From Ariolimax columbianus (Eukaryota > Mollusca > Gastropoda > Stylommatophora > Arionidae): 64,000 nt of DNA. The notes beneath the pieces are model-generated. The model searched no databases. It was not told the origin of the DNA and worked only from the letters and a program-made list of their open reading frames with translations. This document shows, in pieces, positions 42,311 to 53,284 of the stretch (position 1 is the first letter of the stretch; every line of letters begins with the position of its first letter). Position numbers and translations under genes: made by a program. The stretch spans positions 4,729,641 to 4,793,640 of the forward strand of contig JAVGWX010000019.1 of the NCBI GenBank assembly GCA_036924085.1. The letters are read 5' to 3'.

Positions 42311-43680
42311 GACCTACCGGTTGGCGTTAGCGATCACGGAACGCCATCCACTTCTATCACGTGTATCGTTTACCAGCTCTGTTGTTGATTGTCGCCCGTG
42401 CCATTCTCTCAGGCTGTCCACCATCTTCTCTCTAGGCCTTCCTCTGTCTCTCTTTCCTGCTATCTTTCTTGTTGTCGCGACGTGCTCTAAGCTGACTCTT
42501 TTCATAAGATGCCTGAAAAAGGATGACCGCCTTGTTCTGACCCTTGCAATAAGTTATCTTTCTGTTTGTGCCTCCTCTAGCACAGTAACATTAGTCTTCT
42601 TTCTGTTTGTGCCTCCTCTAGCACTGTAACATTAGTCTTCTTTCTGTTTGTGCCTCCTCTAGCACTGTAACATTAGTCTTCTTTCTGTTTGTGCCTCCTC
42701 TAGCACTGTAACATTAGTCTTCTTTCTGTTTGTGCCTCCTCTAGCACTGTAACATTAGTCTTCTTTCTGTTTGTGCCTCCTCTAGCACTGTAACATTAGT
42801 CTTCTTTCTGTTTGTGCCTCCTCTAGCACTGTAACATTAGTCTTCTTTCTGTTTGTGCCTCCTCTAGCACTGTAACATTAGTCTTCTTTCTGTTTGTGCC
42901 TCCTCTAGCACTGTAACATTAGTCTTCTTTCTGTTTGTGCCTCCTCTAGCACTGTAACATTAGTCTTCTTTCTGTTTGTGCCTCCTCTAGCACTGTAACA
43001 TTAGTCTTCTTTCTGTTTGTGCCTCCTCTAGCACTGTAACATTAGTCTTCTTTCTGTTTGTGCCTCCTCTAGCACTGTAACATTAGTCTTCTTTCTGTTT
43101 GTGCCTCCTCTAGCACTGTAACATTAGTCTTCTTTCTGTTTGTGCCTCCTCTAGCACTGTAACATTAGTCTTCTTTCTGTTTGTGCCTCCTCTAGCACTG
43201 TAACATTAGTCTTCTTTCTGTTTGTGCCTCCTCTAGCACTGTAACATTAGTCTTCTTTCTGTTTGTGCCTCCTCTAGCACTGTAACATTAGTCTTCTTTC
43301 TGTTTGTGCCTCCTCTAGCACTGTAACATTAGTCTTCTTTCCAGTCCATCAGATATGTACCATTCTTCTGTAAAACCACATCTCCGTTGCTTCCAAAGAT
43401 ATAACCGCTTGCTTGCTAATTGTCCATGATTCCCTGCCATATGTTAGTTCTGGTTCCAAGTAGCATCCAAGGACTCTCTTTCTCAGTTCCAGCAACAAGG
43501 TTGTGTTGCACAATATGCCTTTCATGGCACGGAAGACCGATTTTGCTTGGGCTGTTCTGTATTTCATTTCGTAATTGCATTTTCCATCTGATGTTATGTA
43601 TGTGCCCAGTTATTTAAACTTGTTAACGTGTCTCAATTCGGTCTCCTTCGCTTTGACAGCATTTTTGAGAGTCCTTTTTC
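42310..43680 (-). pseudogene. RTE-like reverse transcriptase C-terminal half split by a 41-bp array
   Basis: On the minus strand, 43680-43340 reads ELRHVNKFK*LGTYITSDGK, YRTAQAKSVFRAMKGILCN, LRKRVLGCYLEPELTYGRES, WTISKQAVISLEATEMWFYR and MVHI*WTGKKTNVTVLEEA. Below the array, 42560-42314 reads MKRVSLEHVATTRKIAGKRD, RGRPREKMVDSLREWHGRQ and TTELVNDTRDRSGWRSVIAN. These are the thumb and C-terminal parts of an APE-type RT in correct order. The break lies precisely at TNVTVLEEAQTERRL. Confidence 0.85.
42560..43335. repeat. 41-bp array seeded in an RT coding segment
   Basis: About nineteen nearly identical copies of TAGCACTGTAACATTAGTCT, TCTTTCTGTTTGTGCCTCCT, C. On the minus strand the first copy encodes VLEEAQTERRLM. 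41 is not a multiple of three, so the RT frame is destroyed. Confidence 0.95.
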
Positions 43681-43692
43681 TTCACCTCTACA

Positions 43693-43694
<2 letters not shown>

Positions 43695-43774
<80 letters not shown>

Positions 43775-43775
43775 A
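43695..43775. repeat. (TA)n microsatellite
   Basis: About 80 bp of alternating TA with one interruption. Confidence 0.95.
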
Positions 43776-44092
43776 TCACCGTATTGGACAAATATCTGCC
43801 GATGAAGTTCTGTAGGTCTCATCCCCTCGCTGCTAAACAACGGATAATAGAAAGCTGCTCCTCTTTAGTGTATGCCAATAGTGGGGCGGCCATCTTTGAA
43901 CTGCAATTATGACGAAATGTTCGTCTGCACCGCGATGACAGGAGCAGAACGTTCTTGACATCCTTAGCAACCATATTAGCAAGGTACAATACACATGCAT
44001 GGTTTTTCTAATTTATATCCCACTTTTAAGGTTTTCATTTGAAGCCCTCTCGTATTTAAACATGCACGCACTTTATACACATATGACGATCT

Positions 44093-44122
44093 AACTGTCT
44101 GTCTGTCTGTCTGTCTGTCTGT

Positions 44123-44209
<87 letters not shown>

Positions 44210-44390
44210 TATATCTATCTATCTATCTATCTATATATCTATCTATCTATCTACCTAACTACCTATCCATCCATCTGTCTGTCTGTCTGTCTCTTTGTCT
44301 GCCTGCCTGCCTACCTACCTACCAACCTACCTACCTATCTAGTCTGTCTGTCTGCCTGCCTGTCTGTTTGTTTGTCTGTCTGTCTATATA
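44093..44390. repeat. Compound tetranucleotide microsatellite
   Basis: Blocks of CTGT, CTGC, CTAT and CTAC repeats succeed one another. Confidence 0.95.
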
Positions 44391-44399
44391 TCCCATTGT

Positions 44400-45050
44400 T
44401 CATGTATTCGTCTTGAATTTTATTGTTCTCGTTCTGAATTGTTTTTGTTCTTCTTTGGTACCTAATTGTTCTTGAATTTCACTGTTTTTTGTTTGGAATT
44501 TAATTGCTCTTGAATTTAATTGTTCTTGTTTGGAATTGATTATTCTTGTTCTAGACTTTTATGTAACTGTTCATGTTCTGGACTTGGATTAAGTTATTCT
44601 TAAATCAATTGTACTTTATGTAGACTTGAATTAAATTGTTTCTGTCGTGGACTTACATTGTTCTTGTTCTTGACATATTTTTTTTCTTATTCTAGACTTT
44701 TCTTGTTCTTGCTCTACTTAAATTAAATTCTTCTAATTCTAGATTTGAATTCTTCTTGTTTTAGACATGCATTTAATTGTACTTGTTTTGAATGTAATTT
44801 TTCTTGTTCTGAATTTAATTGTTCTGAATTTAATTGTTCTTGTTCTTAATTTAATTGCTCTTGTTTTAATTTAATTGTTCATGTTCCAGGCTTGAATTTA
44901 ATTGTTTCATATTCTGAATTTAAATATTCTTGTTCTCAATGTAATTGTTTTTCTTCTAGACTTTAATTGTTCTTGATCTAGACTAAGTGTTCTTGTTCTG
45001 AGTTTAATTGTTCTTGCTCTAGAGCTGAATCTGAATTAAATGCTTCTTGT
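44400..45050. repeat. Degenerate A/T-rich repeat
   Basis: Irregular recurrences of AATTTAATTGTTCTTGTTCT over 650 bp. Confidence 0.75.
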
Positions 45051-45284
45051 TCATTACTGGCATTTCTGTGGACTTGCTCCTGACAGCCCTTTCAACCCTC
45101 TGTGCCCACTTCTGGCTATCGACTTTATGTGAACCGCTTACGTGTCAAGTCTGTGACCTTGGCTAACCAGACAAGTCTAAGGCGGTCCAATCAGAAGCAA
45201 GATATCATGCAGCAGGATTTAAGCTGCAGTGAGGATTCTCTTTAAGAACAAACCGCAATTGTGTTAGATACGCTGTTCTAGCAC

Positions 45285-45570
45285 AACATACTGACAGGAG
45301 GTCGTCTCAGGGTCAGGCAGAACATACTGACTATGAGGTCGTGTCAGGGTCAGACAGAACATACTGACTATGAGGTCGTGTCAGGGTCAGGCAGAACATA
45401 CTGACCAGAAAATCGCGTCAGAGTCAGGCACCATATGCTGACCAAGATCACTATCTCTCTTCCATGTAGCGTTCCTAGGGAAAAGGTTGTTTTCAAGACA
45501 GTCTGTCTTACGAGAAGTGGATTCCCGTGATCCCCGTAGTAGTGAGAGTTATGCAGATGGACACTTATCA
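45285..45570 (+). mobile_element. CAA-tailed retroposon, 3'-truncated
   Basis: Four 37-bp head units (AGGGTCAGGCAGAACATACT, GACTATGAGGTCGTGTC), then TCCATGTAGCGTTCCTAGGG, GATTCCCGTGATCCCCGTAG. It lacks the hairpin and CAA tail. Confidence 0.82.
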
Positions 45571-45835
45571 CGGACTAACCTTGAGAGATTTAAGAAATGC
45601 ATTGCTATGACGACAGGAATAAGGGCGAGCAGAAATTCTCGTCTACTCTCGCAGACTATCTGACACCCCTAATGGTTAAAAAGTGGACTATTCTTTGACG
45701 TCACAACCTCAAATTCGGTGCTAAAAGCAGATATTTCTTTTGTTTAGGGTGAATTAAGACGCAAGTACCCCCCATGTGTGCTTACAGACAACATACAGCG
45801 TGCACTGCCCGTGAGAACATTAAACTGTAACTGAC

Positions 45836-46653
45836 CTGCTCAGCTGGACTAATATCTTCATAGCTATCGTTCTGAGGTTGATAATCGGTGACCTGTAACC
45901 TCTGTGAACCTTGATCTTGACCTTTCTTCTTCAAAATGGCGCCTTTTGATTTAGGTTTGGGCTGAATGAAAATGTCGTGGAGTCTATCTTTCTCCTCCTT
46001 GTTAATTTCGTGAATCTTAATGTAGCTCTTTGGGTGCTGCTTTCCCAGGTCATCCTTGTTGTTGATTACGTAATCGTACTTCGGAGGCTTCGCGTAAAGT
46101 TCCTCCATTGGTCCGTCCTCGACATGTTGTCTGTCTTCGTACCGCTGGCTCACTTCATACCTTGTATCTGCAATGGTGCGGTCTGTGGGCTCGTGGTCCA
46201 AGTACTCATCGCTGTCGATGCTTCTCTGGGGTTGTTGATCATAGTGCGGGTTATAGAATCTGGGTCGAATCTGTGGGTTCACGCGTTGCTGGCGAATGTC
46301 CACGTGATCTCCGTAATCTTCACTGTCAAAGTTGACATTGTCCAAGCGACTGCTGTGAATATTGTTGCTGGTAACGTATCCAGCAAAGTTTTGGGGCAGA
46401 GACGGTGGGTTCCTGAAATGGGTTAAAGGTTGTTGAGACTGCTGCTGACCTGTCGTATACATGTTTAACGAGTCCTGGACAAATCCATCCCCGAAACTTC
46501 GTGCTGTCTCCTCAGTTGTATCGTAGTCTAATGAATCCTGGACAAAATCCGCCGATTCAAACTGAGGCCGGTTTCGATTTGCGTTCAGGGGAGGATTCGG
46601 AATAGCCGTCTGTTGAGTCTTTCTGGTTCCGTCCTCAATTCTCAAACGTAATC
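45836..46653 (-). CDS. Host gene, exon 1 of 8 seen (largest exon; possible JHY-like protein)
   Basis: This 818-bp coding exon gives 272 full codons. It begins inside a codon (acceptor TTGTCTCTCTCTAACAG, then the last two bases of a Gly-type codon) and ends in phase 0 at CAG followed by GTCAGT. At least one coding exon must therefore lie upstream. The peptide is hydrophilic and rich in Asp, Gln, Asn, Tyr and Pro, with no membrane segment or signal peptide. It contains a short internal duplication (DFVQDSLDYDTTEE and GFVQDSLNMYTTG, near residues 33 and 54) and a basic stretch near the end (KPKSKGAILKKKGQDQG). It ends ENDSYEDISPAEQ-like. Low complexity makes the exon itself unassignable; the JHY-like suggestion comes from the downstream exons. 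Splice signals and continuous frame are seen directly; the product name is inference. Confidence 0.8.
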
Positions 46654-46809
46654 CTGTTAGAGAGAGACAAGCCGGAATTAATGGAATAAATATAAGTGTT
46701 TGTTCAATTTGTATCTCGTCAACAATATTTGAAAGCCCAATTCAAGAACGTAATTATGTCGGTCAGAGACAAACAAGCCGACATGAATGAAATAAATATA
46801 AGTGTTCAG

Positions 46810-47440
46810 GAGACTTCCCACTAGTGGTCTCGTTTGTTCAGGAGGCTTCCTAGTGGACTCGTTTGTTCAGGAGACTTCCTAGTGGCCTCGTTTGTTCAGG
46901 AGGCTTCCTAGTGGTCTCGTTTGTTCAGGAGACTTCCTAGTGGTCTCGTTTGTTAAGGAGACTTCCCACTAGTGGCCTCGTTTGTTCAGGAGACTTCCTA
47001 GTGGTCTCGTTTGTTCAGGAGACTTCCCACTAGTGATCTCGTTTGTTCAGAAGACTTCCTAGTGGCCTCGTTTGTTCAGGAGACTTCCTAGTGGCCTCGT
47101 TTGTTCAGGAGACTTCCTAGTGGTCTCGTTTGTTCAGGATACTTCCTAGTGGTCTCGTTTGTTCAGGAGACTTCCTAGTGGCCTCGTTTGTTCAGGAGAC
47201 TTCCTAGTGGTCTCGTTTGTTCAGGAGACTTCCTAAAGGTCTCGTTTGTTCAGGAGACTTCCTAGTGGCCTCGTTTGTTCAGGAGACTTCCTAGTGGTCT
47301 CGTTTGTTCAGGAGACTTCCTAGTGGCCTCGTTTGTTCAGGAGACTTCCTAGTGGCCTCGTTTGTTCAGGAGACTTCCTAGTGGTCTCGTTTGTTCAGGA
47401 GACTTCCCACTAGTGATCTCGTTTGTTCAGGAGGCTTCCC
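46810..47440. repeat. 29-bp minisatellite seeded at a SINE head
   Basis: About 21 copies of GTTTGTTCAGGAGACTTCCT plus AGTGGTCTC or AGTGGCCTC. It runs directly into a family S1 SINE, whose own head contains CCAGTGGTCTC (2706 copy). Confidence 0.93.
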
Positions 47441-47880
47441 ACCAGTCGTCTCCAAGTAAGGTGTCCGCTTCGGGTGCCAGAGGTCGTGGGTTCGAATCAC
47501 GGTGGAGACCGTGATTTGTTCACGTGAATCTTCTGGTAAAAATGTTCCTGATCTTTGGGTAGTGAGATCGGACTCCCGTGCCAGTGTCAAGCACGTTAAA
47601 AATCCCCTGGCAGTTGGAAATCGAAAAGAGCAGGCCTAACGGCCGCTGCTCGGACAGAATTCAAGTTAAAAATCTACCCAATTTATTTGTACCTTTCCCC
47701 AGGTGGTTTGTTAAGAGCATCCAAAAGATGGCGCCTAACTGGCTGCGAGTCTACTTAGCTCTAGCGTCTGAGTCTATTAAGATGGACTCGCACATCGGTT
47801 AAACCACCCTCCAAGAAACTGGTTGTATACAGACTTTGTACAGTTTTCTATACCAGTATAAAGACGTTAAGTTAAGGTAT
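47440..47880 (+). mobile_element. SINE family S1, full-length-like copy
   Basis: Head AAGTAAGGTGTCCGCTTCGG, B-box GTCGTGGGTTCGAATCACG, body TAGTGAGATCGGACTCCCGT and GGCAGTTGGAAATCGAAAAG, then CAAAAGATGGCGCCTAACTG, GAGTCTATTAAGATGGACTC. Tail TTGTATACAGACTTTGTACA, GTTTTCTATACCAGTATAAA, GACGTTAAGTTAAGG shared with the L2-like LINE. Confidence 0.9.
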
Positions 47881-48266
47881 TTTGTATTTTGAAGACTCTC
47901 TTCTTGCTCTCTCTTCTTACCTCATCCTGTTTCATTTTACTCTGTCCAACAATCACACTCTTGCACAACTTTCGCACGCATCCTCAGGGTGAGGTCCTTC
48001 CATTGCACTTTGGTTGGGCTGGCTTCTGAGAGCGAAGAAACCTAGCATATGTTGTACATACAGACATACAGATACATCCAAGCACTGGTTTATGCGTCTT
48101 AATATCGCGCAATTGATTACGGTCTGTGGTGGAATAGGCGTGCCTCCGCCAGAAACTAGTGAAGCCATCAATTTAAAATCTTGTATCTTGTCAACAATTT
48201 TAGAAAGCCCAATTCAAGTACGTATCTGTTCATTTTGGATTTTGTTTCAAGTAGAAGAGCGCAAGA

Positions 48267-48480
48267 CTGGCGCAAGATTGGCGCAGCGGTAGAGATACGG
48301 GGTTCAATTCTGTTACGGGCACACACCGGTCGAACTAGCTGTAGACGGGTATCTTGCTAACTGTTATGGAAGGAAAGGCAACGAGGAAGGGAACTGGCCG
48401 CCCTATCTCATAATCAAGCTGTGGCCTGGTACAATAACGTCTCTACACTTCATCCCCAACAGCAGTGTCTGTTATTGGAC
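48267..48480 (+). mobile_element. SINE-like element with tRNA-type promoter boxes
   Basis: GATTGGCGCAGCGGTAGAGA (A-box side) and GGGGTTCAATTCTGTTACGG (B-box side), then AAGGCAACGAGGAAGGGAAC and ATCCCCAACAGCAGTGT. No second complete copy is seen in this window. Confidence 0.5.
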
Positions 48481-48514
48481 TATCTTGACTTATTTAAGGA
48501 TATACCACGTGGGT

Positions 48515-48680
48515 GGTCAGGTGGTTAGGATGACAGTCTCTACCAGAAAGACACCGGTTTGAAATTCAGCAAGGACTACGTTTTTCTTTCTACAGCGGGT
48601 AAATTAAACCTAGCATGCACACTGCCTGGTGACTAATGCGGCAATAGATATTTATTCCCCAGTTCTATAAATACTTCTTG
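48515..48680 (+). mobile_element. tRNA-headed SINE (copy related to 20165)
   Basis: GGTGGTCAGGTGGTTAGGAT and ACACCGGTTTGAAATTCAGC form the boxes. The body AACCTAGCATGCACACTGCC and GCGGCAATAGATATTTATTC resembles 20270-20325. Confidence 0.6.
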
Positions 48681-48979
48681 TGAATCCCAAGGAGTAAACG
48701 CCGTCAGGGCCATTTTTGTCTCTAATTTATTTTATAACATATTTTTTTTTTTTTAATGTGGAGCTCTGAACAAGCAAATCAGACAACCGTCTCCTAGGTA
48801 ACTAGCCTGCTTTCCTCACTCCGATAAATGCCCTACGTAGAACCACTCTAGCTTTGATTAAAGCTTTGTACTTACATTTTCTTCCCGACACTTATTCTAA
48901 AACAGCAATACTTATGTCATCAATATGAACATGTTCTTTACGAGTGTAACAATGAGATCAATAATGTTATCGCGATCTT

Positions 48980-50044
48980 CAAGTGTGTAACAGGTCAGGT
49001 CAGGTCATCCCGTAACCGGTGAGGTCGTTGGGGCACACATGAAGACATCCTCACAACTCCACGCCACCCCTCTCTGTCAGATGCCGCTGCCTGTGACTCT
49101 TCTGGTCGGAGACTGGTCCATTCTTTTATGTTGTCCTCCCATCTCTTTTTGGGCCGGCCTCTTCGTCGTCTGCCATGCACCTTCCCGTGGAGGATTGTGT
49201 TTGCAAGACCATTTGATCTCGATATGTGACCGTACCAAGTGAGTTTCCTTCTTTTGACAGTTGCCAAGAGATCTTCGAAAGGCCCTATTGCCGTTGTAAT
49301 TCTATTTCGGATTTCCTCGTTTGTAACTCGATCTTTGTACGTGACGTTTAAAAGTTTTCGGAAACATCTCATGTCCAAGGCATGTATCCTTCGTTGAAGT
49401 TCAGCTGTAACTGTCCATGTCTCACACGCATAGAGAAATATTGACAGGACCAGTGTACGCATTAATCTGATTTTCGTGCTTAGTGCTAACCGTTTATCTT
49501 GCCAGATTCTGTTAAGCCGTGCAAGCGCCGCTATTGTCTGTGCTATTCTGGCCAATACTTCACATTTTGATCCTTCATCACTGACAATCGAACCCAGATA
49601 TTTAAAACGGTCAACTACTTCGAGTTCTTGACCGTTAGCTTTTATCTTGCTGTTGAGGCCCGTAGTGATGTTTGTCATTAGTGTTGTCTTTCCAGCGTTT
49701 ATCTCCATACCATAGTCAAGAGCTGTTTCATCGAGCCTTCTGACCCATTCCTGGAGTTCTGCTTCTGAACCCGCCAACCCGTCGATATCATCTGCAAAAC
49801 GAAGGTTGTTAATCGTTCGGCCCCCTATCTTGACAGTACCAACGTGACCTCCAAGTGCCTCACTCATAATTCCTACAAGGAATAAATTGAAAAGAGTTGG
49901 AGAGAGTGTACACCCCTGTCTCACACCAACTGATGTGCGAAACCAGTCTCCTCGTCTCCCATTCACAAGAACTGCAATAGACGCCTTGTTATACAGGTGT
50001 TCAAGGACCGTTATAATATTTCCGTTGATATTATACATCCTCAT
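48980..50044 (-). pseudogene. APE-type reverse transcriptase, C-terminal half, open frame
   Basis: A 349-codon open frame without the RT N-terminus. In order: MYNINGNIITVLEHLYNKA; VGVRQGCTLSPTLFNLFL (about 40); NNLRFADDIDGLAGSEAELQ (about 83, FADD catalytic box); GKTTLMTN; FKYLGSIVSDEGSKCEVLAR; LRTLVLSIFLYACETWT-like; LDMRCFRKLLNVTYKDRVTN; RKLTWYGHISRSNGLANTIL; and GRRRRGRPKKRWEDNIKEW. The order is that of RTE-related endonuclease-RT elements. The 3' tail is a TGACCTGACC repeat (48988-49008 on plus). It is 5'-truncated, but the lack of stops suggests it is not old. It lies upstream of the visible host exons, in the same orientation. Confidence 0.9.
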
Positions 50045-50367
50045 GGTTGCCCAAAGCGCTTTATGCCAATGATATCAATCATGTTATCGCCATCATAAGA
50101 GATCAGCTAGGCAAGCCAGCCTCCTCAGCATGGTTGTACGATCTGTTTTGCAGGGGCTGTAACTCGCGGATAGGCCTTTACAGCCATAGCAGTGTCGAAA
50201 TAGAGGACACAGAGATGGATAAAACTTACGGGGAGCCACGCGCATGGTGTATAGAGACTGAGACGCCTATGATGAACGCTATCTCCAAGAGTGTAATATC
50301 TGTATAATGTGATATTTTAATGCTTTCTTCAAAAGTGTTACACTTATATTTGAGGAGAGGAGAACAA

Positions 50368-51690
50368 CTTCCGGTTAGTCAAAACATACTGATCAGATTA
50401 TGTTAGTCAGGGTCAGGTGAAACATACTGATCAGATTATGTTAGTCAAGGTCAGGTGAAACATACTGATCAGATTATGTTAGTCAAGGTCATGTGAAACA
50501 TACTGATCAGATTATGTTAGTCAAGGTCATGTGAAACATACTGATCAGATTATGTTAGTCAAGGTCATGTGAAACATACTGATCAGATTATATTAGTCAA
50601 GATCATGTGAAACATACTGGTCAGGTTATGTTAGTCCGGGTCAGGTGAAACATACTGATCAGATTATGTTAGTCAAGGTCAGGTGAAACATGCTGATCAG
50701 ACTATTTTAGTCATTATCAATTGAATCATACTGATCAGATTATGTTAGTCAGGGGCAGGTGAAACATACTGATCAGATTATGTTAGTCAAGGTCAGGTGA
50801 AACATTCTGATCAGATTATGTTAGTCAAGGTCATGTGAAACATACTGATCAGATTATGTTAGTCAAGGTCATGTGAAACATACTGATCAGATTGTGTTAG
50901 TCAAGGTCATGTGAAACATACTGATCAGATTATATTAGTCAAGGTCATGTGAAACATACTGGTCAGGTTATGTTAGTCCGGGTCAGGTGAAACATACTGA
51001 TCAGATTATGTTAGTCAAGGTCAGGTGAAACATGCTGATCAGACTATTTTAGTCATGATCAATTGAATCATACTGATCAGATTATGTTAGTCAGGGGCAA
51101 GTGAAACATACACATACTTTGTTCGTTAGGATCAAGTGAAACATACAGATCAGACTATTTTAGTCAAGGTCAATTGAATCATACTGATCAGACTATGTTA
51201 GTCAATGTCAGGTGAAACATACACAGACTTTGTTCGTTAGGATCAAGTGAATCATACTGATCAGACTATGTTAGTCAATGTCAGGTGAAACATACTGACC
51301 AAGACACTCGTCACATCAGTGTCAGGTGAAACATACTGACCAAGACACTCGTCACATCAGTGTCAGGTGAAACATACTGACCAAGACACTCGTCACATCA
51401 GTGTCAGGTGAAACATACTGACCAAGACACTCGTCACATCAGTGTCAGGTGAAACATACTGACTAAGACACTCGTCACATCAGTGTCAGGTGAAACATAC
51501 TGACCAAGACACTCGTCACATCAGTGTCAGGTGAAACATACTGACCAAGACTCCAACTTCCCTTACAGGCAATTCTTCCTGAAAACAGGGTGTTTTATGG
51601 CAGTCTGGCTTATAAAGTGGGGATCGACGCGATCCCCATAGTAGCAGCGTCACACAAATGAAGCCAAGCATTACACACCAGCTCGGATGA
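50368..51690 (+). mobile_element. CAA-tailed retroposon with a very long tandem head
   Basis: Head CTTCCGGTTAGTC, then about 31 tandem units, then the family's unique middle (TTCCTGAAAACAGGGTGTTT, GGGATCGACGCGATCCCCAT, CACACAAATGAAGCCAAGCA). The hairpin/CAA end is not intact; a second array starts at 51700. Confidence 0.88.
50370..51550. repeat. 38/39-bp head array with 342-bp higher-order unit
   Basis: Units of TTAGTCAAGGTCAGGTGAAA plus CATACTGATCAGATTATG (38 bp), changing at 51290 to a 39-bp form with GACCAAGACACTCGTCACAT. The variant TTAGTCCG recurs 342 bp (nine units) apart at 50631 and 50973. Confidence 0.93.
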
Positions 51691-51699
51691 CCTGGTCTA

Positions 51700-52565
51700 C
51701 CTTCATAAGATGGCTCATGCGCCCTAATGGATGACGAACATTTGAAGATAGCTCATACGCCCTAATGGATAATAAACATTTAAAGATGGCTCATGCGCCC
51801 TAATGGATAACAAACATTTGAAGATGGCTCATACGCCCTAATGGATGACGAATATTTAAAGATGGTTCATACGCCCTAATGGAAGACGAACATTTAAAGA
51901 TGGCTCGTGCGCCCTAATGGATAACAACCATTTGAAGATGGCTCATACGCCCTAATGGATGACGGACAATTAAAGATGGCTCATGCGCCCTACTGGATAA
52001 CAAACATTTAAAGATGGCTCATGCGCCCTAATGGATGACGAACATTTGAAGATGGCTCATGCGCCCTACTGGATAACAAACATTTAAAGATGGCTCATGC
52101 GCCCTAATGGATACCATTTACTTTGAAGATGGCTCATGCGCCCTAATGGATAACAAACATTTCAAGATGGCTCATGCGCCCTAATGGATGACGAACATTT
52201 GAAGATGGCTCATGCGCCCTACTGGATAACAAACATTTAAAGATGGCTCATGCGCCCTACTGGATAACAAACATTTGAAGATGGCTCATGCGCCCTACTG
52301 GATAACAAACATTTAAAGATGGCTCATGCGCCATAATGGATACCATTTACTTTGAAGATGGCTCATGCGCCCTAATGGATAACAAACATTTAAAGATGGC
52401 TCATGCGCCCTAATGGATGACGAACATTTGAAGATGGCTCATGCGCCCTACTGGATAACAAACATTTAAAGATGGCTCATGCGCCCTAATGGATACCATT
52501 TACTTTGAAGATGGCTCATGCGCCCTACTGGATAACAAACATTTGAAGATGGCTCATGCGCCCTA
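51700..52565. repeat. 38-bp array adjoining the CAA-tailed element
   Basis: About 23 copies of GAAGATGGCTCATGCGCCCT plus AATGGATAACAAACATTT. Variant CCATTTACTTT recurs at 52123, 52340 and 52495, suggesting local multi-unit duplication. Confidence 0.93.
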
Positions 52566-52569
52566 GTAT

Positions 52570-53280
52570 AACCGACAATAACATCATGTGGTCGTAAAAA
52601 GCTTACCTTTGTCAATACAAGATTAAAATCATAACAACATTTTTTTCTTCTTCAATCGTTTGACATTTAAATCATTATAATTTGTTTCCCTAACGTGTAC
52701 TTCAAGGATTTAACTTTCCTGCAATAACTCATTGGAAGAGAAAAACGCCTCCAGCGGTTTGATTCTTATCGGATCTGATAAAGCCATGACAAGTTCTGGC
52801 ACTTGGACCAGAGAACACATGAACGAACTATAGCAAGTCTATCCAAGCATGTTCAATAGCTTCCTCAATATTCCTCAGAAAGTTCCGTCTGTCTTGGCTA
52901 CGGCCAGGCACAGACTTGTAATAATGCGCAAGTTTCACGTTTTGCCTCGCGAGAACTGAATGATTGAGAAGCAACTTTTGGCAAGTTTACTGCATCTACG
53001 TAAGGCGTGCGAAAGCAGTGCCACATTCACAGTTCATTTGTCAAACCCATAACGAAGGTCGGCTACAATAAATCTCCAGACATTTTTGTTGTTGTGGATG
53101 ACGAAATCGACAGGTTTTTCTTGTCTATCACTTCATGTTTTCCTTGTACATTAGCGTTATCTTTCTCTGACACGTCTGCACTCCAATTTTTTCTTCCAAT
53201 ACAATTGTCAGTGAGTTGTCTATTGATGTGACCAAAATATCTGAACTGTTCCACTCTTATTTCGTTCATTTATTATATTT
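52570..53280. other. Unassigned DNA
   Basis: A minus frame at 53063-53269 contains RVEQFRYFGHINRQLTDN, faintly like an RT 'VEQFRYLGxxI' segment, but the rest does not continue the match. Confidence 0.35.
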
Positions 53281-53284
53281 GTAC

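Noticed and set aside
45782..45835. Extension of exon 1 past the donor
   Set aside because: A good GT donor after CAG matches the phase of exon 2; the extended frame ends in an unrelated tail.
53063..53269. RVEQFRYFGHINRQ as an RT fragment or an upstream host exon
   Set aside because: Only about ten residues resemble RT; no continuation and no good splice sites.
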